From an uncultured Acetatifactor sp. (lineage in GTDB: Bacteria > Bacillota > Clostridia > Lachnospirales > Lachnospiraceae), in contig CANQNT010000042.1 in the NCBI GenBank assembly GCA_947625255.1, forward strand, positions 1-32,424: DNA of 32,424 bases. The letters are read 5' to 3'. Positions 1-8,753 of this stretch are shown here, one piece after another. A program made the position numbers and the translations under genes. How positions within the stretch are numbered: position 1 is the first letter of the stretch; each line of letters begins with the position of its first letter. The notes beneath the pieces are model-generated. The model worked only from the letters and a program-made list of their open reading frames with translations. It did no database searches and was not told the origin of the DNA.

Positions 1-42
1 GGCAAGAGCTTCGACGAGATCATGACTTTTCTTAACCCGTGA
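1..42 (+). CDS. C-terminal tail of an unidentified plus-strand CDS (partial)
   Basis: The first 42 bases read as an open frame ending in TGA, giving the tail GKSFDEIMTFLNP. It runs against the phosphoglucomutase gene and ends 29 bases from it. The tail is too short to assign. It could be the end of a transposase that inserted beside, or clipped, the phosphoglucomutase, which itself ends early. It could also be chance. Confidence 0.3.
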   Translation, partial: GKSFDEIMTFLNP

Positions 43-71
43 TGGTGATTAGTGTAACTTTTTTGCAGAGT

Positions 72-1697
72 TCACAAATATATCTTGATCTTTGGCTCAG
101 TGCCGGATGGCCGAACCGCGACCCAGGAGCCATCCTTCAAAATGAACTTGAGTACATTTGATGTCGGGAGTTTGCCAAACCCAGGTTCAGCATCCGCGGG
201 GATGCAGTAATCGATCACTGCTTTTGAATCCGTAAACGGCGAGTCATCACTCCGAAGTGACTCCATCATCGTTGCGATCCTCTCAAGCCCGTCCTTGCCC
301 TTTAATGTAAAGCTGTCCAGGGCATCAAGGTAATAGCCATACTCGGCATATATCTCCTCCAGCTTGTCCATCAGTGTTCTGCCTTCTGCTTTCGCCTCAG
401 CGGCCATCTCACAGATTAACAGTGCGCCGACCACAGCGTCCTTATCCCTGGCATGAGTACCGGCCAAGTAGCCGTAGGACTCCTCGTACCCGAAAAGGAA
501 ATCATAGTCCTGCTCACTATTCCCATTCTGTTTTGCTTGTTCAAATTGAGTGATCTTCTCACCTATGAACTTAAAGCCCGTCAAAGTGGAGAAAACAGTG
601 ATCCCGTGCTTCTTTGCGATCTCAACCCCCAGTTCTGAGGTAACGACTGTTTTGACGACAGCAGGATGAGGATACTTGCTCAAGTCAATGTGATTCAAAA
701 TGAAATCCATCAGCAGGGCGCCGACCTGATTGCCCGTCATAAGCTGATAATCACCATCTGCCGTTTTGACTGCAACACCCACACGATCGCTGTCCGGATC
801 GGTACCAAGGACGATATCCGCTTCCGTTGCTCTCGCTTGAGCTATTCCCATTTCTAGTGCCCGTCTATCTTCCGGATTTGGAGATACAACCGTTGGAAAA
901 TTGCCGTCAGGAACGCACTGTACCGCAACAGTATCAATACGCTTGAAACCGTCAAGGCGCAGCGCTTTTTGAATCGGGATATTTCCCGTGCCATGGAGCG
1001 AAGTATATACGACACGCAGTTCTGTTTTAGCTGCAGCATTGTCATATCTACTCTGCTTCAAGACAGCACTTACAAAGTCATCGGTCACATCAATCGAACT
1101 GATTAACGACTGCTGACCTGTGAAATTGATGGTCTTGTAATCAGCAACAGCATTCACATATGATAAAACCATTTCTGCCTGGCTCGGAACAAGCTGGCAG
1201 CCGTATTCATCGTAAACCTTATATCCGTTATATTCCTTTGGATTGTGAGACGCTGTGATGACGATTCCAGCTAAAGCGTTCAGGTACTTAACCGAAAAGC
1301 TGAGCTGAGGCGTGGGACGCGGGGATGAAAACAGATAAACACGGATACCCATACTACTTAAAGCATCCGCAGCGGTCTGGGAGAAAAGCTCGCTGTTGTT
1401 TCTTGTGTCGTAACCAATGACCACTCCGCGAATTAGACAGGTCTCTGCCCCATAGGTGTGCAGAAGATAATCACCGAGTCCCTTTGTCGCTTTACCAACT
1501 GTATATCTGTTCATCCGGTTAGTTCCAGCTCCCATGATTCCGCGGAGCCCGCCTGTGCCAAACTCAAGGTCACGGTAGAATCGGTCCTCGATTTCAAAAG
1601 AATCTGTAACTGGATCCAGTGCCGAAAGTTCCTGGCGCGTTGCAGCATCAAACAACTCATTTGATTTCCAGAATTGATATGTATCAATATAGTTCAT
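72..1697 (-). CDS. pgcA: Phosphoglucomutase / phosphomannomutase, alpha-D-phosphohexomutase family
   Basis: The cytosolic enzyme interconverts hexose 6-phosphate and hexose 1-phosphate and so feeds nucleotide-sugar synthesis for the polysaccharide operon that ends just upstream. Visible family motifs are the catalytic phosphoserine loop TASHNP (Ser about 150), the metal loop GTDPDSDRVG near 300, the sugar-binding FGYEESYGYL near 410, and the phosphate-binding RPSGTEPKIKIYL at the very end. ATG at 1697 is preferred because GAGGTG lies 6 nt upstream; a GTG at 1706 is possible. The protein is about 541 residues. Family members usually continue about 30 residues past the RPSGTEPK loop, but here a stop follows at once. 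The 3' end is therefore probably truncated, perhaps by whatever lies left of the window. It is the last gene of the minus-strand run, 32 bp after the flippase. Glucose versus mannose specificity cannot be told from sequence. Confidence 0.9.
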   Translation of the reverse strand: MNYIDTYQFWKSNELFDAATRQELSALDPVTDSFEIEDRFYRDLEFGTGGLRGIMGAGTNRMNRYTVGKATKGLGDYLLHTYGAETCLIRGVVIGYDTRNNSELFSQTAADALSSMGIRVYLFSSPRPTPQLSFSVKYLNALAGIVITASHNPKEYNGYKVYDEYGCQLVPSQAEMVLSYVNAVADYKTINFTGQQSLISSIDVTDDFVSAVLKQSRYDNAAAKTELRVVYTSLHGTGNIPIQKALRLDGFKRIDTVAVQCVPDGNFPTVVSPNPEDRRALEMGIAQARATEADIVLGTDPDSDRVGVAVKTADGDYQLMTGNQVGALLMDFILNHIDLSKYPHPAVVKTVVTSELGVEIAKKHGITVFSTLTGFKFIGEKITQFEQAKQNGNSEQDYDFLFGYEESYGYLAGTHARDKDAVVGALLICEMAAEAKAEGRTLMDKLEEIYAEYGYYLDALDSFTLKGKDGLERIATMMESLRSDDSPFTDSKAVIDYCIPADAEPGFGKLPTSNVLKFILKDGSWVAVRPSGTEPKIKIYL

Positions 1698-1729
1698 AAG
1701 CATCACCTCATATAAACAGGGCAGACTAT

Positions 1730-3163
1730 CTACCTGTTATTAACATAGCTATTTTTTACGAAGTGAATAAACTTTATTAGAATCTCAGAGATCAGAGGTT
1801 TGTTAATACATAAGAAAGCTAAAATAGCAAGCGCCATATTAAATATATTAAATAAGATACTTTCCTGTAGTAATGACACAATAAAAAAATACGTATAAAT
1901 AATTATATTTACTTTCGTTTTTTTAGTCAATAAAATATGTATATCGTTATGTATCAAAGCAAACCTTAACGCGACTAAAACCAAATTTGATAATAAGGTA
2001 GAAATCGACGCTGCATACAAACCAATTAAATTAACAAGTAAAATATGTGAACTAATGTTGACAAAAGCTGCAATCATAGTGGTTAGCCCATTAGCCTTCG
2101 GTCGCTTCTGACTAATTTGAATACCACCATAAAACTGAGCAATGGCACCAAACAATGCTGAAGTAACTAAAATAGGTGCATATTTCTGACCCGCAGAATA
2201 TCTCATATCAAAAATTATACCAAAAAAGATATAGTTGCAAGAAAGAACTACTGCACAAACAGATAATAGCACATCCAACAAACGATTATATACTCGTGTA
2301 AAATATTCATTTCGCTTCTCTAAATCAATAGAATCTATAGCTGCCTCTTGCCAAGAAATACTAAAGACGCTAAATATAGAAGTACAAAAATTGGGTATTT
2401 TGGCAGATAATGCATAAATTCCGTTCGATGTTGAATTAAGAAAATACTTTATTACCCATCTGTCAGATACATTTATTATCCACCATGAGACATTGTTTGG
2501 AATTAAGGCATATGAATATGACAAAATTTTTTTAACTGTTTTAAAGCTTATTTTATTCAGCCTTATGTATCGCGTAAATTTAGTGGTTAATATTATAAAA
2601 ATATCATTGCCTAAATATCCAAGAGAGTAACCGAGAATCATACCATATAGGCCCAACCCGTTACGATAAACAAAAATATAAACAAACAGAAATACAAGAA
2701 CTGATGACAATGTGGAGCAGGCCGCATAAATATTAAGCTTCCTTATGGATCTCATATACCCTTGAAGAAAATTATTTAATGTTTCAGCGAACACAAGTAA
2801 TATAAATGGCACTGCAAAAATCCATTTTGATTTAACATATATAATCATTACCACATTGCAAGTAATAAAGAAGTTTGTAATCATAATTGTGAATCCGCTC
2901 GATATATATTTGCTTTTATTTGCAATGTCATTTTCTTCGATTCCAAATCTAAAAACTGCATCACTACATGCTAAAGTAATAATTGGAATAAGCAGCGTAA
3001 CATATGTGGAATATAAATCAAAATTTCCATAATCTTCTGTAGAAAGCCATCTACTAAACAAAGGGATCATTATAAATTGAATCCCCTTGTTCAAAATAAC
3101 ACCTATAGACAACAATAAGGTATTACTTGATAAGCTCCTTTTGATTAAAGATTCATCAGACAT
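1730..3163 (-). CDS. Polysaccharide flippase (Wzx-like, MATE/MOP superfamily)
   Basis: Integral membrane protein of about 477 residues with many hydrophobic helices spread along the chain and the N-terminal signature of polysaccharide transporters (LIPLFSRWLSTEDYGNFDLY-like, about residues 30-45). By family knowledge it flips undecaprenyl-linked repeat units across the membrane for polymerisation by the Wzy at 6860-8203. The frame is open up to a TTG at 3304, but the true start is the ATG at 3163: AGGAGC lies about 10 nt upstream, and the extra N-terminal residues belong to a relic of an unrelated dehydrogenase. Family call is good; substrate is unknown. Confidence 0.88.
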   Translation of the reverse strand: MSDESLIKRSLSSNTLLLSIGVILNKGIQFIMIPLFSRWLSTEDYGNFDLYSTYVTLLIPIITLACSDAVFRFGIEENDIANKSKYISSGFTIMITNFFITCNVVMIIYVKSKWIFAVPFILLVFAETLNNFLQGYMRSIRKLNIYAACSTLSSVLVFLFVYIFVYRNGLGLYGMILGYSLGYLGNDIFIILTTKFTRYIRLNKISFKTVKKILSYSYALIPNNVSWWIINVSDRWVIKYFLNSTSNGIYALSAKIPNFCTSIFSVFSISWQEAAIDSIDLEKRNEYFTRVYNRLLDVLLSVCAVVLSCNYIFFGIIFDMRYSAGQKYAPILVTSALFGAIAQFYGGIQISQKRPKANGLTTMIAAFVNISSHILLVNLIGLYAASISTLLSNLVLVALRFALIHNDIHILLTKKTKVNIIIYTYFFIVSLLQESILFNIFNMALAILAFLCINKPLISEILIKFIHFVKNSYVNNR

Positions 3164-3174
3164 GTTGATTTTAG

Positions 3175-3304
3175 CTCCTGTTCCTTTCGTACATCCATTT
3201 TTAAGTAGATAAAACCCACCTACTCTGTCCAAAGTCGCTGCACAAGATAAGAGTCCAGCACTGGCATTTATGGCTATGCAAAAGCTGGAGAGTGTGTGAC
3301 TCAA
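3175..3304 (-). pseudogene. Relic of a second Ldh2-family (malate/L-lactate) dehydrogenase
   Basis: In frame with and just ahead of the flippase start, about 35 residues (AGLLSCAATLDRVGGFYLLK is the core) closely match residues around AGVLSGAASLDKVGRFYPIE in the intact Ldh2-family gene at 15487-16530, with matching flanks (CIAIN against VAID, NGC in both). The DNA is clearly diverged, so this is not a recent copy. No start, active-site region or C-terminus remains. It suggests that an older dehydrogenase gene once lay here and was eroded during cassette replacement. The match is seen directly; the history is inference. Confidence 0.7.
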
Positions 3305-3366
3305 GCAATATAGGACCGTTAAAATGAAAGTTAAAATTTTCTAAGAAAAATTGGAAAACTTGATGA

Positions 3367-4449
3367 TTAGTGACTTTTAACATTATTATTCACATTTCCT
3401 CTTTCAGAGCCAGCCAGATAAGGGAATGTGTGATTTATAAATATAGCAAATATTGAGCAAATAATTAGAACCAACAATAAAGTAAGCAAAACAAGAATTA
3501 GATGTGGAATTATGTGATTAATTGATGATATATCATATAATTGATTGTAAAAGCCCATAATTATTTCAATAGCAAAATGGTTTGTAACCATAAAAATCAA
3601 ACTATTCTTACCAATAAATTCTAGAATTATAGACCTTTTTATTATTTTACTCAATCCGATTGTTGCAATACTTCCGATAATTCCACCAACTATAAAGAGT
3701 ACAAAATTTCCATAATTTGTTGTTGCCATAACAACTCTTCCCAAGCCAATTCCTTTTACATATGGATAATTCAGCTGAGAAATAATATAAGTAACAAGAT
3801 AGAATATGCATATAATGGCTATTGCTTGAAATTTATTTAATTTGTAATTCAAATTATATTTAGTATAAAGAATACCAACACACGTAAAACCAGCGGCACA
3901 ACACGCTATATCAAATCCAAATGGATAACCGATTCGGCTAATAATATTATTAATCCCTAATTTCCAAAGGAGAAAAGATGATATGTATAAACCAACCAGT
4001 AGCATCAGAATAAAATTGGTTGATTTATTCCTACTAAAGAATATATAAATAATTAAGTTTGCAACAAAATACACCGGAAGAAACCATAAACCTGCAGATC
4101 CAAAAAGTTTATTATTTCCCCACCCTACTCTTAGTATGTTTTCGATTGATACTCCATTTGCATAGATTAATCCCCATAGCAAATATGGTTTAATTATTCC
4201 ATTAAATTCTCTTATTAAGTATTTTTTAAACGTCTCGCTCTTAAAATCTCGATTATAGAACAATATACCACTAATAACAAAGAATAAAGGCATATGAAAA
4301 GATGCTGCAAATTGTTTCCATAAAGGAGAAGTAATTTCCTCCATATGTCCAAGGCAAACCAAAATAATACCAAGACCCTTTGCAATATCAATCCAATATA
4401 TTCTGTTCGATTTTCTCACTTCTAATGATCCAGAAATGATTGTATTCAT
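3367..4449 (-). CDS. Membrane acyltransferase, acyltransferase-3 family
   Basis: A 360-residue polytopic membrane protein. The N-terminus carries the family hallmark: RIYWIDIAKGLGIILVCLGH, with the catalytic-type His in the LGH motif (about residue 35), then SFHMPLFFVISGILF. Roughly ten hydrophobic segments follow. Family members move acetyl or similar groups onto extracellular or lipid-linked sugars, so it probably O-acylates the EPS repeat unit. It lies 19 bp after the GT2 gene and before the flippase, with the dehydrogenase relic between. The donor and acceptor cannot be read from sequence. Confidence 0.87.
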   Translation of the reverse strand: MNTIISGSLEVRKSNRIYWIDIAKGLGIILVCLGHMEEITSPLWKQFAASFHMPLFFVISGILFYNRDFKSETFKKYLIREFNGIIKPYLLWGLIYANGVSIENILRVGWGNNKLFGSAGLWFLPVYFVANLIIYIFFSRNKSTNFILMLLVGLYISSFLLWKLGINNIISRIGYPFGFDIACCAAGFTCVGILYTKYNLNYKLNKFQAIAIICIFYLVTYIISQLNYPYVKGIGLGRVVMATTNYGNFVLFIVGGIIGSIATIGLSKIIKRSIILEFIGKNSLIFMVTNHFAIEIIMGFYNQLYDISSINHIIPHLILVLLTLLLVLIICSIFAIFINHTFPYLAGSERGNVNNNVKSH

Positions 4450-4468
4450 AAATTACCTCACAAATTCT

Positions 4469-5512
4469 TTAACATCTTTCTCTAAACTCAATAGGAATGG
4501 AGACGTCATTTTTCATTTTTTTGACTTCATTCTTATTACGCCATTCTTTATAGTTATGGCGCACAAACACATATACCAACCATATTGGAGCAGTAATAGT
4601 CATCAATACTGTTGTAATGGGTATTAATTCAAAATACCACTTCAGGCTACTGATGCCAATTTTAAAATCTTTTAGGATCATGGTGTATATCATAAGCCAA
4701 ATAATCATTGCGTCATGGGTCATTCGATAACGTATTAATCCTATTGCGAAATTTTTACTGTATTGTGGCAATTCACCAATTTTCAAAACAGCTGCATTAA
4801 AGTTATATACTGCTGTTTCATACTTTCGGTCTGCCCATGAAATCTCACTTCCCGCAATAATCGACGGTTCTTCTATCACATACGCTGAACCTGTACCAAT
4901 AGAATTATATATATATACTAACTGCCTACAATTATTATCATCTGTAAAATTATTGGCAACGCTTAATGCAGCGTCTCTCAAGTAAACATTCGATGTACTA
5001 AACAATACTCTTGAGCTTGACTTTTTAAATACTTCATTTAATTTTTTTAATCCTTTTTTATAGTATCCACCCTTCCCATAATAGCTTCTACCTTCAATCA
5101 TGTATTGATGACCTGATTGTTTTTCGATTCTACTACGAGCCGAGTTAATAAATAGCCAATTAATATCATGATGTTTTCTTAAAGCAATAACAACTTTTTT
5201 AATAATCCCATCAATTAATATATCATCGTCTGCTGCTATCCAAACATATCGGCTATTTGAAATAGTAAAAAGTTTAATAATATTATTTGTTCCACCGATA
5301 TTTGATGAATTAATATTAATTCTTAGTTTACTACAATTTAAAAAACTTGAAAGCATCTCCTCAGTTCCATCACCCGATGGATTAACAGAAACGACAACTT
5401 CAACATCATCAGATTCAAATGTATTAAGCTGCATAAGTACATTATTAAGATGCTGTTTTAGAAGATTGCATCTATTATAAGTTGGAATACAAATAGTAAG
5501 CAGTTTATCCAT
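4469..5512 (-). CDS. Family 2 glycosyltransferase
   Basis: A 347-residue protein with a GT-A domain: LLTICIPTYNRCNLLKQHL at the N-terminus, SVNPSGDGTEE (about 43-52), and the metal/nucleotide-sugar motif YVWIAADDDILIDG (about 89-102). One or two hydrophobic helices (about residues 260-310) near the C-terminus suggest membrane association, followed by a basic tail. It would add one sugar to the lipid-linked repeat on the cytoplasmic face. AAAGGA precedes the ATG. The upstream 640 bp is gene-free, so it may have its own promoter or depend on read-through. Sugar specificity is unknown. Confidence 0.87.
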   Translation of the reverse strand: MDKLLTICIPTYNRCNLLKQHLNNVLMQLNTFESDDVEVVVSVNPSGDGTEEMLSSFLNCSKLRININSSNIGGTNNIIKLFTISNSRYVWIAADDDILIDGIIKKVVIALRKHHDINWLFINSARSRIEKQSGHQYMIEGRSYYGKGGYYKKGLKKLNEVFKKSSSRVLFSTSNVYLRDAALSVANNFTDDNNCRQLVYIYNSIGTGSAYVIEEPSIIAGSEISWADRKYETAVYNFNAAVLKIGELPQYSKNFAIGLIRYRMTHDAMIIWLMIYTMILKDFKIGISSLKWYFELIPITTVLMTITAPIWLVYVFVRHNYKEWRNKNEVKKMKNDVSIPIEFRERC

Positions 5513-6150
5513 ACATCACAATATCCTTTCCATAAAATTAATTCTTAGTTAAGATTACAATGCCGGCTGTAACGAAAATCATGCAAACATCAGGAAGTGC
5601 GCTAAAATCCTGTAGTCTCAAGTCTTTATTTAGCCTGGTTCATCTGCATAAAGGATACAGTATTTCGAAAATAATTCTCAAATTCCCAACCCAGTACGGC
5701 AAGTGTTCAATGATGATGCGATATCTATTTTGTACGTATCTTGTAGACACAATACTTAGTTGGAACAGTGAGCAGTCATGGTGACACCTGGGGATAGCAT
5801 CGGTGCGAAATATTGAACCTATTTAAAGCGTCCCTATATCTGAAATTGCTGATCAAGTACAAAAATAAGTCCTCTTTGCTTGTTTAGCCAAGTAAGCCGA
5901 CTTGAGGTGAATAGACTTCCCTCTAGCTAATGTCCTTAATAGGCGTACACTTCGAAAAATGTACGACACAATTCATTGGCCCATTCTCTTTGACCTCCAG
6001 AGGTTCGGGAGAGCAACTGCCCAACCCCGCGATCATGGCAGGCAATGCGAAGACCGCAAAAAAAAATTATCACATGTCTCGATTTCAGTAAACTATATAG
6101 GAAAAGTCATATCCTCCATGCAGATGAGCCATGTTAACTTATGCTTGTTA
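5513..6150 (-). other. Gene-free stretch with probable decayed coding sequence
   Basis: About 640 bp without an intact gene. On the minus strand a frame is open from about 6080 to 5943 (containing LPAMIAGLGSCSPEPLEVKE), then is broken by stops with further open pieces to about 5730. Base composition around 5990-6060 is richer in G+C than the neighbouring EPS genes. This looks like the remains of a gene, perhaps a glycosyltransferase-like C-terminus, but I cannot name it. No RNA gene or terminator is evident. Confidence 0.35.
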
Positions 6151-6816
6151 TCAATCTTCATTAAACCATGTTACATAGTCCCATATTTTTTGAAATTCAT
6201 ATAAGCCAGATAGAGTTTTGCGCTGATACTTTACAATACCCCCCCCCACTTTTGTAAGTTGATATGCATAAGAAAATTGACTTGATAGCTCTCTAGTAGT
6301 CAAAATAATCTTCTTCTTGCAACTCACCTTTGCAAACAGTCTAAAGCTTTCATCGGTCATACCACAGTCATCCGTGATATAATATAGTTTACTGTAATTT
6401 ACCCGCATTTTTCTTCTTTCAAAGTTGTTATATATGATTTCCTCATTTTTCTCATGTGGAAACGAAAACAAAATTTTATTTCCAGTATTTTTGCTCTGTA
6501 ATTCTGCTGTCAAAAAGCCATATTTATCTCTACCGTTAAACTCAAGAGAATTTGCTAGAAATCCTTCTAAATCTAATGCCAGTGATACAAAATCGTTTCT
6601 GTCCATAGAAATGTTTATAATTGGAGAAAGAAATTGTAAGCCTAAAATGTGATATATTTCACCTGCTATACAATTTGATGAAATAATACTTATATCGCCG
6701 TTTTTACTATAATCAAAACGATTTCTTGCTATATTAGCATACTCTCTTTGTAATTTTCGACACCATGGCATATCATACCATGTATCCCATAAAATATCTT
6801 TTAAATATTTTTTCAT
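6151..6816 (-). CDS. DUF1919-family polysaccharide-cluster protein
   Basis: A 221-residue soluble protein. The segment DISIISSNCIAGEIYHILGL followed by QFLSPIINISM (about residues 41-71) is the recognisable DUF1919 signature, a family usually found among capsule and EPS genes and of unproven biochemical role, possibly a sugar or phosphosugar transferase. AGGGG lies about 7 nt before the ATG. Near the C-terminus a run of nine G encodes KVGGGI (about residues 189-194). With 8 G the frame stops four codons later; with 10 G a different tail of about 15 residues is made. The last 35 residues can therefore switch. It follows the polymerase gene by 43 bp. Confidence 0.75.
   Translation of the reverse strand: MKKYLKDILWDTWYDMPWCRKLQREYANIARNRFDYSKNGDISIISSNCIAGEIYHILGLQFLSPIINISMDRNDFVSLALDLEGFLANSLEFNGRDKYGFLTAELQSKNTGNKILFSFPHEKNEEIIYNNFERRKMRVNYSKLYYITDDCGMTDESFRLFAKVSCKKKIILTTRELSSQFSYAYQLTKVGGGIVKYQRKTLSGLYEFQKIWDYVTWFNED
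6239..6247 (-). repeat. G9 homopolymer tract in the DUF1919 gene, candidate phase switch
   Basis: Nine C on the plus strand are nine G in the coding strand, within codons GTG GGG GGG GGT, followed by TATT. The current length keeps the frame open. Loss of one G gives GTA TTG TAA; a gain leads to TGA about 15 codons on. Such runs are rare in AT-rich DNA and are classic slipped-strand sites. Confidence 0.75.
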
Positions 6817-6859
6817 ATTTAGCCCCTTACTATATTACTATATTTATTTGGCTAAATTA

Positions 6860-8203
6860 TTACAAAACACTTTGTGACGAACTAGAAAAGCGCATTTTGT
6901 AACTATAGTCATTCTTTTGTTCACTCGACTTATAACAAATTGATACTTGCCAAAGAATAAAAAATATTATCCAGAACGAGGAGTCGGCAGCAATAATTGT
7001 TTGAAATCCCATTCCTGTTACAATCACAGCAACTAAGCATAACAAAACATCTTTCATTAATCTCGATTTATTAATAACAGAAATATAGAATGCTGCAGTA
7101 ATAATAAATGCAGTGATACCACCATTGTGTAGAATGCTTAGGTACGCATTGTCTGAAACTGGCTCACCGAGAAGAGAAACCGGTCCTACCCCCAAAAGCC
7201 AATATTCTTTAAATACATTAAATGTTTGTATCAATTGTCCTGAGTCAGTGCCAAATCTAGTGTTAAATATTTCGTTATAATTTTTTAAGAAGCCAAAGTA
7301 CCTTGCACACGTAGGACCTATATAGTTATAAATCAGCTCATAAATTTGGTCATAAAATGAGCTAACTAGTACAATCGTTAATAAAACCGAAGAAATTGCT
7401 AATATTTGTTTATTTCCAATGCTCTTTGTAAATATATTGAATGCCATAAATGCGAATAAAACCAACGCAGCTCCAATAATAAAACTTTTTGAACCGGAAA
7501 GAAGCCCTAATCCCATAATAATTACGTATTCAACTATACGCTTATATCCTTTTGAGTTATCGTCAAATAGTAAAAAAGCTAAGGCATGACAAGAAAACAT
7601 ACCAAGTCTCATTGGATAAGAAAATACGCCATAGTATCGTGAGAAAGCGTTTCCTTTAACCATTTCAATTAAATATAGCGTCTCTGTTTCGTTTAAAAAT
7701 GTTGTACTCAAAAGATTTACAGCACCATTATAATCAATTATTTCGTATGCAACCGCCGACAAATTAATCAATAATGCAAGCAGTATAAACCCAGAAATTT
7801 CTTTTTTTATATTTAACCCTATAATATTTCTATTGCATACATACAATTCTATTATTAGAACAATATGTTTTAACGCTCCTATTTCAATAAGAATCATCTC
7901 ATTTGCACTATTACGATTAAATTCTAACCATGATATGAAATATATCAAATGTACAATAGCTATAAGATAAATATATTTTTTTAAGTAAGCCTTTGGCGCA
8001 ATAATTATCCATCTTTGTTTAATAATTATTGCTACGGCTAGAAGTACTATAAGGATATATGTTCCATCTATTTTCATGGTACCAAGCTGAATTCTTGGTC
8101 CTACTGTAAAAAAAAGTAGAATTAGACTAATATTTGATTTATTGTGTATATATCTATAAATTATTGGTAGAATTAGCGCAGAGTTAATTGCTATCGATAA
8201 CAT
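6860..8203 (-). CDS. O-antigen/EPS polymerase (Wzy-like)
   Basis: A 447-residue polytopic membrane protein with about ten or more hydrophobic helices and a larger hydrophilic loop around residues 300-345 (NYNEIFNTRFGTDSGQLIQT, then GVGPVSLLGEPVSDNAYLSI). The pattern LGVGP...DNAYL is typical of Wzy/O-antigen ligase-type proteins. It would join lipid-linked repeat units on the outer face of the membrane after flipping by the Wzx at 1730-3163. A GGAG site lies about 11 nt before the ATG. The 103-bp gap before it contains no gene. Sequence identity among polymerases is low, so the call rests on topology and context. Confidence 0.82.
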   Translation of the reverse strand: MLSIAINSALILPIIYRYIHNKSNISLILLFFTVGPRIQLGTMKIDGTYILIVLLAVAIIIKQRWIIIAPKAYLKKYIYLIAIVHLIYFISWLEFNRNSANEMILIEIGALKHIVLIIELYVCNRNIIGLNIKKEISGFILLALLINLSAVAYEIIDYNGAVNLLSTTFLNETETLYLIEMVKGNAFSRYYGVFSYPMRLGMFSCHALAFLLFDDNSKGYKRIVEYVIIMGLGLLSGSKSFIIGAALVLFAFMAFNIFTKSIGNKQILAISSVLLTIVLVSSFYDQIYELIYNYIGPTCARYFGFLKNYNEIFNTRFGTDSGQLIQTFNVFKEYWLLGVGPVSLLGEPVSDNAYLSILHNGGITAFIITAAFYISVINKSRLMKDVLLCLVAVIVTGMGFQTIIAADSSFWIIFFILWQVSICYKSSEQKNDYSYKMRFSSSSQSVL

Positions 8204-8306
8204 AATTAATATACTCCTATTCCAATCACTGTTTGAAAATTGTAATTTAATTTGTTTAATTCATGTATATGGCTGTGTTATACCACTCATGTATATGAGA
8301 TTTGAA

Positions 8307-8753
8307 TTACACATAATCCTCCATCTTGATTCCGGTCTTAATTACTTTTGCTGGTACACCTGCAACCACAGTTCCAGACTCAACGTTATGTATAACGACT
8401 GCATTTGCTCCTATAACACAATCGTCACCTATAATAACATCGCCCAAGACCTTTGCCCCACATCCAATATAAACGTTATTCCCTATGACTGGCACATCAG
8501 GAATCTTGGAACGCCCACCAATGGTAACCTGCTGAGCAATTATACAGTTTTCACCTATCTTTGCGCGGCTATGAATAACAACACCCATGCCTTTATATCC
8601 AAACTTCGTGCCCTTTCCGATTTCACAGGTATATGGGATAAAACTGTTATACAACAGATATACCCCCCCCCGAACGATTTTTGCTAATAAAGTTAAGTGA
8701 TGAATATAAAGCCATCTTTCTATTCTATACATTACTATCGCATTCATTTTCAT
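8307..8753 (-). CDS. Serine O-acetyltransferase-like hexapeptide acetyltransferase, with G9 tract
   Basis: A 148-residue protein with a short helical N-terminus and then a left-handed beta-helix of hexapeptide repeats from about residue 45 (IGKGTKFGYKGMGVVIHSRA, IGENCIIAQQVTIGG, IGNNVYIGCGAKVLGDVIIG), ending AGVPAKVIK. This small CysE-like architecture is common in polysaccharide clusters, where it acetylates sugars rather than serine. The start overlaps the stop of the glycosyltransferase by 4 bp (ATGA), so translation is coupled. Nine G encode RGGV at about residues 28-31, before the catalytic beta-helix, so any one-base slip abolishes the enzyme. Confidence 0.85.
   Translation of the reverse strand: MKMNAIVMYRIERWLYIHHLTLLAKIVRGGVYLLYNSFIPYTCEIGKGTKFGYKGMGVVIHSRAKIGENCIIAQQVTIGGRSKIPDVPVIGNNVYIGCGAKVLGDVIIGDDCVIGANAVVIHNVESGTVVAGVPAKVIKTGIKMEDYV
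8663..8671 (-). repeat. G9 homopolymer tract in the acetyltransferase gene, candidate phase switch
   Basis: Coding-strand CGG GGG GGG GTA, followed by TATATC. One extra G leads to a TAA five codons later; one fewer reads a long wrong frame ending at a TAG. Both lose the whole acetyltransferase domain, making this a clean on/off position. It encodes RGGV, as does the tract in the upstream glycosyltransferase. Confidence 0.78.

Noticed and set aside
1730..3304. Flippase starting at the TTG at 3304
   Set aside because: The extra 47 residues match an unrelated dehydrogenase family, and a good ribosome site precedes the ATG at 3163.
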